In this document: positions 49,501 through 60,569 of the stretch, in pieces | How positions within the stretch are numbered: position 1 is the stretch's first letter | Layout of the letters: every line of letters begins with the position of its first letter | Source of the DNA: Sycon ciliatum | Lineage: Eukaryota > Porifera > Calcarea > Leucosolenida > Sycettidae | DNA length: 64,000 nt | Direction of reading: 5' to 3' | Assembly (NCBI RefSeq): GCF_964019385.1 | Contig: NC_088650.1 | Span: 28,218,466-28,282,465 of the forward strand | Position numbers and translations under genes: made by a program | Notes under the pieces: model-generated | Seen by the model: the letters and a program-made list of their open reading frames with translations, nothing else | Told to the model about the DNA's origin: nothing | Databases searched by the model: none

Positions 49501-51591
49501 CTTGCCATCTGGAGCCGTCGCCGAGGCATTGAACACCACTCTTAACTTCGTGGTTGCAGCGTGCTCCCGGAATACACCATGATGCGGTACATAGTACCCG
49601 GCATCGCTCTCACATGGCTCCAGCTCAATTGCTCCAAGCTCGCGGTACTCCCTGATCAGCACATCATCATAGAGCGCACGCTTCCCATTCCTCTTCAGCT
49701 TTTCAAGAAGCCGCGTTGCGATGACTCTAGCTTGAGCAAAGTTATCCGTTGGGCGACGCTCATTTCGCCACAAGAGACCCACTTGGTACCCGCTGCCCTG
49801 GCGACATAGCGGGAACGATGGCAGGTGCTGATGTTGTTCTGGAGGTTCATCCAACTGCCATAGTTGTTCAATGTGGGCTGTGACACATGACACGGTCACC
49901 GGCTGACTGTTTCGACTTGGTGCAGACGCTGGACCAGATAATACATTACCTATCTCTGTGTTCCACACCGTCTCACCATTAACTACTTCCTTCTTGCTGT
50001 GCAGTACCGCGTTGATATAGTCTGCACCTATCAGCATATGTATTTCGTCTGATGTCCCTTGTTGAGGCTTGTCACTCAGCTCGACTCCCCAACTGTGCCA
50101 CTGCGCAATGGTCTGCGGACTTGCGCACTTCAGGTCCAGCTCAAGCGTTGGTTTCACGAACGCGCGTACCCGAATGCTAGCGGAGCTACCCTGGATCGTG
50201 ATGGCGTACTTATCCATGCGCTGTTGGGTTGGTTCCGCGCCGAACGGCTTCACCTCTACATTTTCAACCCCAACGTGTTCTGCATCGATTGCTGACACCA
50301 ACGCTGCAGTCACGAATGACGCCTCAGCACCCGAGTCCAGGAACACGCGAACCTTCGCGTTTCGAGTTCTTCCCTCAACTCGTGCCACTCCGGTCATCAG
50401 CCGCACACTTGGTGAGTGTAGACAGCACGACCCAACATTCTTCTCCGTAACTATCTCAGTCGGTTTCTCCCGGCTGTAACCTGCTCTATCCAACACATCA
50501 TGTATTAGCAGGTGGTGTTTCCTCTAGCATTTCGTGCATCTCGAGCCTGACCGACATTCTCTGGAAATATGGCAATACTTAAGGCAGTTCCAGCAGAGTC
50601 TCTCTCGCTGCAGAAAACCCTTTCTCCCTTCCTGTGGCAGAGACTTTAGCTGCTTCTCTGCATCTGCGACCGATATCGCCATGCACTGTGCCGACGCCGT
50701 GGGCCTTGGCACGGATCGTTCTACTGGCTTCCTGGCAGTATCACCCTGTTGTCCGTGCGCGACCTGGTAAGACGCGCCGTGCTCCTGTACCTGGCGCAGT
50801 GACATCCCGTAGCACTGCCGTTCGACCAGGTACGTCTTCATCTCAGGTCCGCATTGCTCCAAGATTACCTGCTTTGCCATTGCTTGCAGCACCGGGGACA
50901 TTTTTCCTATATCGGCGCTATACTTGGTGTCCACCTCGCCATCTTCTGTCATAGCGAGTGTGGCCCACACCTCTACCTCTCGGCAAACACGGACAACGTA
51001 TTGATGAAACGACTCATCTGACCGCTGCTTGCCTGTCAGCAATGTCTTCCACGCTTTATCCGGAGTCTTTCCGAGCGAGGCAAGCAACTCTCGTTTTGCT
51101 TCCTCGTAATTAGTGCATCCAATACATATCCTCTCCGCTTTGCTACCCGCTAGCGCGATGCGCAGTCGCAGCAGCCATTCGCTTTCTTCGAACTCGTTCT
51201 TGGAACAGATGTCCTCGAACAGGTCAAGATAACGCTCCAATGGCTGCGTTCCATCATATGAGGGGATTTTCATCAACGGTTGACGCCCACCGCTGTGACT
51301 GGGAGATTCCTCTGTACCTCCCATCGCGGCTTTACCCTCACCCTCATGCGCATTGGCGATCCGTTCGTTAATCTCCTTTAGTGTTTTGGCAAACTCGGTG
51401 CGGAGCGCCTCCTCTCGCCGTCTGGCACTGCGCTCCTCACGCTCCGCGTACTGTTGGAGCCTCTGCTCGACATGTACCTTCAACAACTCGCCTTCTAATC
51501 CTAACCGCTCTCCATTGTCGATAAAGCTGGCTTCCAAATTGTTCCATAGTTCCTCTGCCATGCTCGCTCCTATCCTGGCGTGGTCGCCAAA

Positions 51592-51932
51592 TGTTGTGAA
51601 CCCTCTAAGATTCTCTAAATTGTCAGGATCGTACGACCACACGGCACGAGGACAACTCTTTTCCTTTAGACAGTATATTTCACTTCATCGAATAATTAAC
51701 AATGAACACTAATAACACCAGCTATTTATAGCATGCAAAAACAGCGTACATGCAAAAACATACGCATATAAAACTGGACATAACAGCGTATACAGCAAAA
51801 CACACACAGCGCATATAGCGTATGCCATGCAGCAACATCAGCGGTACGGCGGAGTCGAAAGACAACATTGCGACGAATACAATGCCATAAGCGCGAAGGC
51901 CTTTCCCAATTGAGAACTGGTGGTTTGCAACA
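51592..51932 (-). repeat. BEL/Pao LTR, upstream copy
   Basis: 341 bp, same sequence as 46253-46593 by eye. A primer-binding-type TGGCGACC sequence adjoins it on the internal side. Confidence 0.88.
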
Positions 51933-52161
51933 ACTAAGTCAAAGTTTAGCGATACTTGATCTTCTTTGTTTGTTTGTTTATTTACGGATTCTCCAGAGGT
52001 AAATGGATACCTATCATGGGAGTCTCACCAAACCAATAAAATAATGAAAATAAAATTACACACACAACAGAGGCGAAAGGCTGTGTTAGCTGTAACTTAA
52101 AGTTTCACGCATCGGAGCGATCATCAGACAGCAGCATTCACGTGAATGCTGCTGTCTGATG
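51933..52161. repeat. Inverted LINE 5' piece and 40-bp palindrome
   Basis: Positions 52055-52130 are the inverse of 55850-55915, the upstream region of the neighbouring LINE. A perfect 40-bp palindrome (52122-52161, centre CACGTG) links it to the LINE 3' tail. Confidence 0.75.
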
Positions 52162-52425
52162 GTTTTTGGTTGGTTGGTTGGTTTTTTTATTTCACTTCGC
52201 ACATTCAAACGGGATGACGACCCAATAAAATGACGGCGAAGGCTTAGCCTAGAAGTGGCTATGGAAGAACATAGTAAAAGCTATGGAAGCACATAGTAAG
52301 AGAATAGGATACTAATAACTGCGGGTAAACGGGGGGAGAGAGAGAATACGATGTATCTGTGATACTACGTGCGGGTTACTGAACTGCACGGGGAGGGAGA
52401 GCAGAGCGATCAGCAGCAACTCGAA

Positions 52426-55356
52426 CTACTCCCTACAGGCGTATGGTACACATGCATGCTTAAACTCAGGTAGCCGGGTAATTGTGCGGACCTCACCAGG
52501 GAGAGCGTTCCACAGCAGAGCACCAGCAACAGAAAATCTCCGCTGACCGCGGCGGCTACGGTTTGCCTGGCTTAGTAGGCCATTTGACTGCTGATGGCGG
52601 GTAGGGGTGCCTTGTGCCGGGGTCAGAAGCTGGGCGAGCACAGGGCTGGTGCGGGCGTGGATGCACCGCCAGATGGTGATCAATATTTTCTGCCTGTAGA
52701 GCTCACTGACACGGTACAGGGAGTGGGCAGTGAGCAGCGGCTGCATGGCTGTCCGGGGCGGGTTGCCATCGATACAGCGGATGGCTCTGTTTTGCGTGGT
52801 TTGCAGTCGTTTCAGTTGACCCTCTCGCATTGCGGCTGAAAAACAGCAGGAGCCATAAAGCAGGTCGGGCATTATGACCGCCTTCACATACACCTGACGA
52901 GAGCGTCTTGATAGGCTTCGGCGTGCCCGCCACAAGGCGCCAATTTTCTTGGCAACCTTGGTGACCACATAGTTTACATGGGTGTCCCAATCTAGGCGAT
53001 TGTCAAGGTGAACGCCGAGGTAGCGCGCAGAAGACGCTGAGGGGAGGAGACAGTCGCCGCTTTTGACTGTTACTTCCTGTACATGCTGCTGGGGAGAGAT
53101 AGTCAGAACCTGGCTCTTGGTGGCGTTCAAGATGAGGCCTCGGGACTTCAGCCAACCGGCCAGAGCAGTTGCCGCTGTGGTGAGGGTTCTGGACGCTTCC
53201 GCCGCTGAGGCCTGGGAGTCGTACAGGGCTATGTCATCTGCAAATTGTACACTTGGCACAGGCGAGGAAACCAATGGGACATCTCGTGTGTATATACTGA
53301 AGAGGACAGGGCCGAGAACAGAGCCTTGGGGCACTCCGCAGGTGCAAGCCAGAGCAGGGCTGGTTGAAGGCGAGATGAGGATCTGCTGCTTGCGGCCGGA
53401 CAAGTAGTCGACGAACCAACTAAGGGCTTTTCCAGAAATTCCAACCGCAAGGAGGTCTTGAATTAACTTGTCGTGGTGCACTTTATCAAACGCCTTCGAC
53501 ATGTCTAATAGGCACAGCCCTGTGGTCTTGCCACTGTCTCTCGCCTTCTGCAGATTATCAGTCAGCACACAGAGGGCGTCTTCCGTGGAACATTTCTTGC
53601 GGAAGGCAAATTGTGTTTCGGGTAATGCCTGGGTCAAGTCCAAATGACGAACTAACTGGTGTTGCACTACCCTCTCCAGCAACTTGGACACTATTGGGAG
53701 AAGGGATACAGGTCTATAGTTGGTGGGGACTGATGGGTCACCGGCCTTGTACAGTGGCACGACAGACGCCAATTTAAATGCGGATGGAATGGTTCCAGTC
53801 CTCAGCGAGGTGCAGAACAGCACAGCAAGAGAATAAGAAAGCAAGTCAGCACACTGCTGTAGCAGAGAGCCCGGTATGCCGTCACTACCTGTGGCTTTCC
53901 GCGCATCCAACTTCTCAAGGAGACGTCGGACGTCAGCAGGAGTCACAGGATCAAGTTCGGTCAAGGAGACGGGTCCAGCGGGACCGTGCGGGGTACAGAG
54001 TTGTTCAGGACGGTTGGGATCGGTGACAATGGAGTGGAACGTGTCGGCCACCTCGCTGATGCTACAACTAGGATCTTGGCGGCGACGTGAACGCCCAGTG
54101 ACTGCATTTAGAATGGCCCAAGACTTCCTAGGGTTGGCCACATTTTCTTCGCACTGACGGGAGAAGTACTCGTTTCGCTTGCGCCGATACGCGTTCCGAG
54201 CAGTGCTACGTGCTTGTTTAAACTCTGCATACAGTGTGCCGTTTGTCCTATCCTTCCGCCAACGGCTGTGCAGCCGCCGTTTACGCTGTTCGAGCTGGTG
54301 CAGCTCTCTGTCAGACCAGGGAGGTATCGCCCTCCGGGAAGGCTTAGAGTTGTGCAGCGGGGCATGCTTGTCCAAAACGTACAGGAACTTAGTGTGCCAC
54401 TCTTTCCACATGTGATTTACATCATTGTGATCCGAAAAATCATGTAGAGAAGCCTCAAGGATATCTTGCCGAAAAGAGTTAATGTCAACGCCACGTATAT
54501 TCCTGGTCAGCCGCGACGTCGTGGATGACGCGGGTGGCACGTCAACGGCAAGCTGAATAAAGGCTTCCACAGCGCTGTGGTCACTAATATCAGTGGGCAC
54601 AACCGTTGCTAGGGACACTAGCGCCGGGTTGGTCAATATGAGATCGATCATCGTGCCTTCAGGGCACTGTGGAGTTTCACGGGTCGGCTGCATGACGATG
54701 TTCTGGAGGCCAAACGCAGCACAGAGGTCGGTGAGGTGTTTGTGCTGGGGTGCCGGATGGGCTGGGTCCATATTTACATTAAAGTCTCCAACTAGGATCA
54801 CGGAAGAAGACTGCACAGCTGCTCGTACAATATCTGCTTCCAAATCTGCCCAGTAAGACACTGGCTCCCCCGGTGGCCGGTACACGCAACCAACCAGGTG
54901 CCGACCTGGTTTTCCGTTTATTTCTACCCAGACTGTTTCTGTAGATTCAGAATGCAGATCTGGGCGGGATCGAACTGGGAGATCTTGACGGTAGTAGAAG
55001 CAGACTCCGCCACCCAAGCGTTGAGTGCGGTCTTTTCGAATCAGATTGTACCCGTCAATACTGAGCTCTCCGTCTGTAATCTCGGGATCTAGCCATGTCT
55101 CTGATAGACCCAAGATGTCGTACTGACGCGTGCGGATGAGGCTGGCAATCTCTGGCAGTTTGTATCTTAAGCTACATGCATTGAGCGCGGCTATTTTTAT
55201 GCCAGACTGAGTCGGCGTAGATGCATGGGGTATAAAAGGTGGTGCATGAGGATTGAGAGGGAGAGTCATAGTAGGGGCTAAAATGTTGATGCAGATAGAT
55301 ACAGACAAATGCGGAATAAAGTTAAGCCAATGAGACAAACAATGCAAGGCGCGCAA
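52426..55356 (-). CDS. LINE ORF2: endonuclease and reverse transcriptase
   Basis: A 976-residue frame without stops. Residues about 50-270 are an APE-type endonuclease (LNACSLRYK, LSETWLDPEI, VGDFNVNMD, ISDHSAVEAF). Residues about 470-760 are a reverse transcriptase (ARKATGSDGIPGSLL, NYRPVSLLPIVSKLLERV, DMSKAFDKVHHDKL, GVPQGSVLGPVLFSIY and the catalytic FADDIALY). A C-terminal region typical of Jockey-superfamily LINEs follows (PPRTAMQPLL, ALLWNALPGEVR). It provides target nicking and reverse transcription. All catalytic motifs are present. The first 30 or so residues before MTLPLNPHAP may not be translated. Clade CR1/L2 is likely but not certain. Confidence 0.85.
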   Translation of the reverse strand: MRALHCLSHWLNFIPHLSVSICINILAPTMTLPLNPHAPPFIPHASTPTQSGIKIAALNACSLRYKLPEIASLIRTRQYDILGLSETWLDPEITDGELSIDGYNLIRKDRTQRLGGGVCFYYRQDLPVRSRPDLHSESTETVWVEINGKPGRHLVGCVYRPPGEPVSYWADLEADIVRAAVQSSSVILVGDFNVNMDPAHPAPQHKHLTDLCAAFGLQNIVMQPTRETPQCPEGTMIDLILTNPALVSLATVVPTDISDHSAVEAFIQLAVDVPPASSTTSRLTRNIRGVDINSFRQDILEASLHDFSDHNDVNHMWKEWHTKFLYVLDKHAPLHNSKPSRRAIPPWSDRELHQLEQRKRRLHSRWRKDRTNGTLYAEFKQARSTARNAYRRKRNEYFSRQCEENVANPRKSWAILNAVTGRSRRRQDPSCSISEVADTFHSIVTDPNRPEQLCTPHGPAGPVSLTELDPVTPADVRRLLEKLDARKATGSDGIPGSLLQQCADLLSYSLAVLFCTSLRTGTIPSAFKLASVVPLYKAGDPSVPTNYRPVSLLPIVSKLLERVVQHQLVRHLDLTQALPETQFAFRKKCSTEDALCVLTDNLQKARDSGKTTGLCLLDMSKAFDKVHHDKLIQDLLAVGISGKALSWFVDYLSGRKQQILISPSTSPALACTCGVPQGSVLGPVLFSIYTRDVPLVSSPVPSVQFADDIALYDSQASAAEASRTLTTAATALAGWLKSRGLILNATKSQVLTISPQQHVQEVTVKSGDCLLPSASSARYLGVHLDNRLDWDTHVNYVVTKVAKKIGALWRARRSLSRRSRQVYVKAVIMPDLLYGSCCFSAAMREGQLKRLQTTQNRAIRCIDGNPPRTAMQPLLTAHSLYRVSELYRQKILITIWRCIHARTSPVLAQLLTPAQGTPTRHQQSNGLLSQANRSRRGQRRFSVAGALLWNALPGEVRTITRLPEFKHACVPYACRE

Positions 55357-55367
55357 CCTCTAACAAC

Positions 55368-55775
55368 TTACAAGCTGTCCCTTCGCCTGCTCCCGAGCTT
55401 TCGCTGTGGCATACTCATCCGAAGCCTTGTGACGAGTTGACGAATGGCTTTGCTCTCCTCACTCTCAATCACCTGGACTCCCTGCTTTGTAGCCGGAGTA
55501 ATAACACGCGCTGGGAACGTGTGTTTCCCACGAGCCAGCTTGAAGCCTTGGTCATCGGGTGATGGGTGACCAGCTTTGCCTCTACTCATCGGGAACGCGG
55601 GTGTGGATGAAGATGTAGGGGCAGTCGCCTCGGTTCGAGCACTCGTGCAGGGAGTGTGAACTCCCAACGCATTGGCGTACGTCCAAGGCTGTGGTGCATC
55701 AGGGACATGATCCTGTGCCTCCTTGTTCACACTGCCTTCTTGTTGCTGTTTTGCTGGTGTTGGTAGCGCTGCCAC
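55368..55775 (-). CDS. LINE ORF1 protein (partial recognition)
   Basis: A 135-residue frame just upstream of ORF2, 11 bases apart. Pro/Ala/Ser-rich with a basic C-terminus (RLRMSMPQRKLGSRRRDS). No zinc-knuckle or esterase domain is seen. Its position makes it the likely nucleic-acid-binding ORF1 product. It is short for an ORF1, so the true start could be further upstream. Confidence 0.5.
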   Translation of the reverse strand: MAALPTPAKQQQEGSVNKEAQDHVPDAPQPWTYANALGVHTPCTSARTEATAPTSSSTPAFPMSRGKAGHPSPDDQGFKLARGKHTFPARVITPATKQGVQVIESEESKAIRQLVTRLRMSMPQRKLGSRRRDSL

Positions 55776-56149
55776 TTCTTGGTTTTCCTGCCCCTGCCCA
55801 AGTGGTTCTTGGGGTGGTCCAAGCTCGCTGGTTGACGTTGCAGCTCCCGGACTGATGATCGCTCCGATGCGTGAAACTTAAGTTACAGCTAACACAGCCT
55901 TTCGCCTCTGTTATATGTGTATACTGCTCTGTACATTCGTACATTGAGCACACTACCTCGAGCTTCCAGGACCGGCCTTGTTTGTTTGTGAAAATAAAAT
56001 TATGTATGGAGCGCAAAAAACTCAAAATCTGAGATTTTCTAAGTCAAATGAGAGGAAGAACAATAGATTGAGAACCAGGGGTGCTAATAGAACACTGGAA
56101 AGGCACTAAAACAAAATAACTGCAGTAGCGGATTTAGACTATATTGTTC

Positions 56150-56480
56150 AACACGTGAAACTAGGTATGCCGGAAACTGAGAAGCGGTAAACTTCAAACA
56201 GCTTCCTTACCTGGCGATTAAATAGCGTAGGACTATCGAGTGAACGTATATCAGCAGGAAGTTTATTCCAAGCAACAGCGATAAGGAAAAGGAAGGATTT
56301 AGCGAAGTAATTGCCAGTTGGTGGAAGGACAAGAGACTTGGGGTGTCAGGAGGATGATGAAAATCGAAATTTGAAATCAAAGAGAACAGAAGGAAAGGTG
56401 TAGACGATGTGGTGAAAATAGCATAGTGAAAGGATCTGTAATCGCCATTTTATAGCTTCCCAGCCTGCACGCTGGTTAAG
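56150..56480 (-). mobile_element. LINE C-terminal remnant
   Basis: The minus strand reads HPKSLVLPPTGNYFAKSF and then AVAWNKLPADIRSLDSPTLF, the typical C-terminal end of CR1/L2-type ORF2. No long frame or tail is preserved. Old fragment. Confidence 0.6.
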
Positions 56481-56489
56481 ATTTTCTTT

Positions 56490-58815
56490 GGGAGTCATCC
56501 AATCTGGCTTCCTCCCTAATTTAGCGGCAAGATTCTTCTTCTCGTGCCAACTGCCCTACTCAATCCTACAACATCGCGATCAACACGAAACAAAGACGTG
56601 TCCTTGAATAGCGGTAAGCGGATTATGCCGGCATAATTTTTGGCATAATCAGGTCCTTTTCGAGAAGGAGCATAAAATGGCATCTGAAAATTACGGCAGA
56701 TGCCCAATGAGGCTGTTATACACACCTGCTATTGAAGGTATAATCGAAGGCATAATTTTTGGCACAATCAGGTCCTATCTTTAGAAGGAGCATAAAAATG
56801 GTATCCGAAAAACAAGGGCAGGTGCCCAATGAGGCTGTTATATACATACCTGCTATTGAAGGACCATACATAGCGCTGCTCGTCGATTTGGAATACTTCG
56901 GTGTAGTATTTTAGCAGCCACTATAGGACATCTCCCAAAAGTTCAGCATTTGCTTGTGAATTTGGTATTCCTCTTGCATATCATTGTCTTGTACTTGCAC
57001 AAAACTACCAGTCCACATCATGACAATGGTCAGGCAGAGTCCTTTTTTCATGTGACGATTATCTGTTCTGTTGGTATTTTTGGTGAAGAATATAAAAGCA
57101 TAATTGGCTGTTTTCTTGAGCATTCTGTGAGCATCCGCTAAAGGATAATCTGGTCATTTTAAATGATTTTCCGAGCATAATCCGCTTACCCCTATCCTTG
57201 AACTACATGTACACCAAAGTCATCCCTTGCGACATATCCGACCATCACCTCCTCAATGTCCTCATGGTCAGCCTAGACACCAAGCCCCAGTCATACCAGA
57301 CTAACAGACATGTGCAAATACGAAAATCACCTCTGCGTACACTGAAAATCAAAGACTTCCAAGACACAGCTGCCCGGAAGATGTCTAAGCAGCACCAGCA
57401 AACAATGAATAGCTCGTCACGTGTGTCTTTAGATGATTACACTGAGAACTGGCAGATTGTAGTTAGTGACACCCTGGACGAACACTGCCCTGTCAGATCG
57501 GTGCACATCAAGAAAAGACACGCCCCGACTCCGTGGGTGGACGATGAGCTTCGCCAGAAGCCTTTCCAACGCAAACGAGCACACCGTTCAATGCTCAGAC
57601 ACCCAGACCAGCCAGAACTCCTGCAACGGTTCAGAGCTCTTCGCAGGCAATGCAAACTCCGGACTAAGAAGAAACGGCCTACTTACTTCCAGCAATAACT
57701 AGTTCACCACAGAGGTCACCCAAGAGAGCAATACTCGGAGTACATGTATCATGAACAGTCTACTCGACAGAGTTAAAATCCACCACGAACCTGCTGCCAA
57801 GTTTCTGCCATCACAGCGACATTTGCGAACATTGTTAACAATTCATCAATAACTGACAGTCAGCCACTCGCGCCCTATGGTCCTCTACCAGAGTACTCCT
57901 TGGCACAGCTCACGCTAGTTACTGTACCACACGTGCAACTGTGCATCCGAGCAACTGTGCATCCGGAGAATGAAAAGCCGCAAAGCTACAGGACCAGACA
58001 ACATCCCGGTTTCGGCATACAAGCTGATCAGTGATGAGATTGCTCCATCACTAGCCAAACTGTTCTCAATGTCTCTTACATCTGGAGAATTCCCAACACC
58101 AATAAACTCCCCAATGTCTGACCTATCCACAAACGTGGCGACACGTCGATCTCGTCTAACTACAGGCCAGTTTCACTGCTAGTCTGCTACCTCTGCCTCA
58201 CGAACAATTTGCCTGCCGTAGAGGCTACTCATATGAAGGCTTACTTACGTGCGTCATTAACGACTGGATGCTCTCCTTGGACAAGGGACAGTATGTAGTA
58301 GCCGCCTTCCTTTCAGGCATTTGACACCGTCGATCACAGAATTCTACTCCAGGACCTACTAGAGATCGGTGTCGGCGGTACAGCACTACAATGCTTCCAC
58401 AGCTACCTCACTAACAGAAGCCAACGTGTTGTAACCAAGGAACAGCAAGGTGAAACGTACAGCAGCAACGGGGGTGTTCCACAGGGTTCTGTCCTTGGTC
58501 CATCCCTGTTCACCCTTTCCGTGCGTGAGGAAACTCCCTTCTGTGCTCGAACACTGTACGGCTTGGCAGTACTCTGACGATGTCTCCTTGTACAGAGCTG
58601 GAACAGAGCAAGTTATGCAAGGAGCTAGAGGAAGACATTGGAAAAATGCATCAATTCTTGGCAGAAAGAGGTCTTGTATTGAATTTGAACCCCTCTAAAA
58701 CCCAGTTCGCGGTGTTCAGGTCAAACTGAAAGCTTCTGGACCCCGGTGTCCAACTCCAGCTCGGTGCCCTCCACATCGCTCCCAGTGCACACGTTCGCTA
58801 CCTGGGTGTGGTTCG
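56490..58815 (+). pseudogene. Decayed LINE A (endonuclease to RT)
   Basis: Plus-strand remnant interrupted by the hAT element at 56609-57194. The frame at 57198-57698 holds the end of an endonuclease (CDISDHHLLNVLM) and the linker (APTPWVDDELRQ). RT motifs follow in several frames: RKATGPDNIPVSAYKL (57975), FDTVDHRILLQDLLEIGVGG (58319), GVPQGSVLGPSLFTL (58471) and YSDDVSLY (58570). Multiple stops and frame changes between them show long inactivity. No tail is seen before the next repeat at 58831. Confidence 0.7.
56609..57194. mobile_element. hAT-type element in LINE A, 8-bp TSD
   Basis: A 586-bp element with ends TAGCGGTAAGCGGATTATGC and GCATAATCCGCTTACCCCTA. It is flanked by TCCTTGAA (56601-56608 and 57195-57202). 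It contains a tandem duplication of about 120 bp (about 56631-56865; units share AATTTTTGGCATAATCAGGT and GCCCAATGAGGCTGTTAT). No transposase. Confidence 0.8.
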
Positions 58816-58830
58816 GCTCTACCTTCCCTT

Positions 58831-59010
58831 GAACCTTCCAAGTTGAAAGGCTGTGGGTTTGCACACTGGAGATGTGTTAGAGCAAGGTCTTAGGTCGTTG
58901 AATGTTTCAGTAGCCTGTCACAGTGTCAGTTGTGTGCCCTGTTACGGCACGTTCTGACTGCTTATTATCTTGTTACATTCGTGGATAGTTGCTTCATATC
59001 TCGTTCCCAT
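58831..59010. repeat. AACCTTCC-family interspersed repeat
   Basis: Begins GAACCTTCCAAGTTGAAAGG and continues with TGTTAGAGC, TCGTTGAATGT and TTACATTCGTGGATAGTT, matching copies at 7694, 22558 and 31070. It lies between LINE A and LINE B. Confidence 0.5.
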
Positions 59011-59169
59011 GTGTTTTCTTCTTCTATTTTTACATTTGATACTGGCTCATTATCCGAGTCAATTTTATTATCCAAAATCGATTTTTGTTGTCTGACCATG
59101 TCTGCATCAATATAACTATATTCTTTATTGCACTTATAAATGCTCTCAGCACGCCGACTCTTCGAACAC

Positions 59170-60415
59170 CTTGATACATTCGAAATACCCTAAGGCATTC
59201 GATACCGTCTGGCACCGGGAGCTCTTGGCCAAGCTTCGTGGATCATTTACTGTAGACGGCAATCCCCTGCTATGGCTGACATCTTACCTAACTGGGCGAA
59301 CGCAGTACGTCACGGTACATGGGACGTCCTCGGCCGACACAACAGTACTATCCGGAGTTCCCCAGGGTTCCATCCTCGGCCCCCTTCTTTTTATCTTATA
59401 CGTCAATGATCTGCCCGCAGCTGCCCCGGGCACATCACTGTTCGCAGACGACACAACGCTCCTACGGGCATCTCCTAACATCACTGGCCTGATGAGTAAC
59501 CTAGCTAACGGGATTCAAAGAGTAATTTCCTGGATGTCGTCTTGGCGGTTATCGCCCAATCTGTCTAAAACTAAAATCATGCTCTTTCCTTCTCAGCCTG
59601 ATGTTCCGCCCCTCCTCCATCCCACTTTCCCCCAGCCTATAGACATAGTCTCCAGCCATAAGCATCTTGGCATTTTCATTGACTCTAATCTTTCATGGGA
59701 ACCCCACATCGATTACATAAACGATCAAGTTCATCTTTAGGAATCCTCTCTTCTCACTGTTACCATCTCCCAATCTCTTGTAAACTCCTCTTTTACTCAG
59801 CTTACCTTCGCCCCATTTTTGATTATGCAGATACTGCTTGGGCTGGAATTTCCACAACCCGTTCCGCCAAGCTCGAAATTCACCACAAAAAAGTTCTCAA
59901 AATCCTCCTCCGAAAACCCCGCATGCTCCCATCTTCCACCCTTTATGCCCTTGCTGACACTACCCCTTTGTCTAAGACACGTAATTCACATCTTGTCACC
60001 CTTATCCATTCTCTCAAACTCAATCTGTGTCCACCTCACCTCCACCACTGTTTCAACTGGTTTTCTTCCCGTAGCACGAGAAACTCCCTTTCCCTTCCGA
60101 AACCCAAGTCCTCCTTTCTACTTCACTCTCCCCTTTTCACTGCGTACTCTGCGTGGCTGGCACTTCCCCAAGAAGCTAAGGACCTTTCTTCCCTCCACCT
60201 TTTTAAGAGCCTTGTCGTGCCTTGACTTTGATTTTGTGTTTCTCATTTTGTTGCAATCACTACTTATCCATGCCGGTTCCTTTTTTTCTTCTCCTCCCCT
60301 TCTCCCTTCCTTGCCGTGGTTGGCTAACACCCTCTCTCTTTGTATTGGCCGGTGTTCTCACTGTGCTATGAGATGCTGTAATAAATAAATAAAATAAATA
60401 AATAAATACTGTATA
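59170..60415 (+). pseudogene. 5'-truncated LINE B (RT and C-terminus)
   Basis: The frame at 59171-59740 starts inside RT (KAFDTVWHRELLAKLRG) and has GVPQGSILGPLLFILYVNDL and FADDTTLLRA. A frame change near 59735 leads to the C-terminal region (59695-60225; YSAYLRPIFDYADTAWAG). The 3' end is an AAATA-type repeat at about 60380-60410. Truncated at the 5' end, as is common for LINE insertions. Confidence 0.75.
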
Positions 60416-60569
60416 ATAGCATTTCCCCAGTTTGTCGTGTTTTACTTCACAAAGTACAATGTAGGTAAAATCAAGTTTGCATTCCCGGTGCCTCTTGCAA
60501 CAAGCACTGAAAGATGGAGCGGATTGGCTTACAGCTTTGAAACTCAGTTTTCTTCACATGGGATAATAA

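Larger units (their letters stand above)
46253..51932 (-). mobile_element. BEL/Pao LTR retrotransposon, looks whole
   Basis: A 5.7-kb minus-strand element with 341-bp LTRs at 46253-46593 and 51592-51932. The LTRs are identical by eye and have TGTTG/CAACA ends. Parts: a gag-like ORF (51642-50524) ending in a Cys-rich zinc-knuckle, then a 1284-codon pol ORF (50496-46642) with aspartic protease, reverse transcriptase of YVDD type, RNase H and integrase regions in the BEL/Pao order. No evident break in the two long ORFs. Identical LTRs imply a very recent insertion. The 5 bases outside the two LTRs do not match (CCAAA and ACTAA). Confidence 0.88.
52162..55920 (-). mobile_element. CR1/L2-type LINE, open ORF1 and ORF2
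   Basis: Minus-strand non-LTR retrotransposon. From its 5' end: ORF1 (55775-55368), ORF2 (55356-52426), a 3' region and a tail of AACC repeats (complement of GGTTGGTTGGTT at about 52168-52181). The tail is a short microsatellite, not poly-A, as in CR1/L2-group LINEs. The ends are approximate. Both ORFs are open, so it may be young. Confidence 0.8.
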
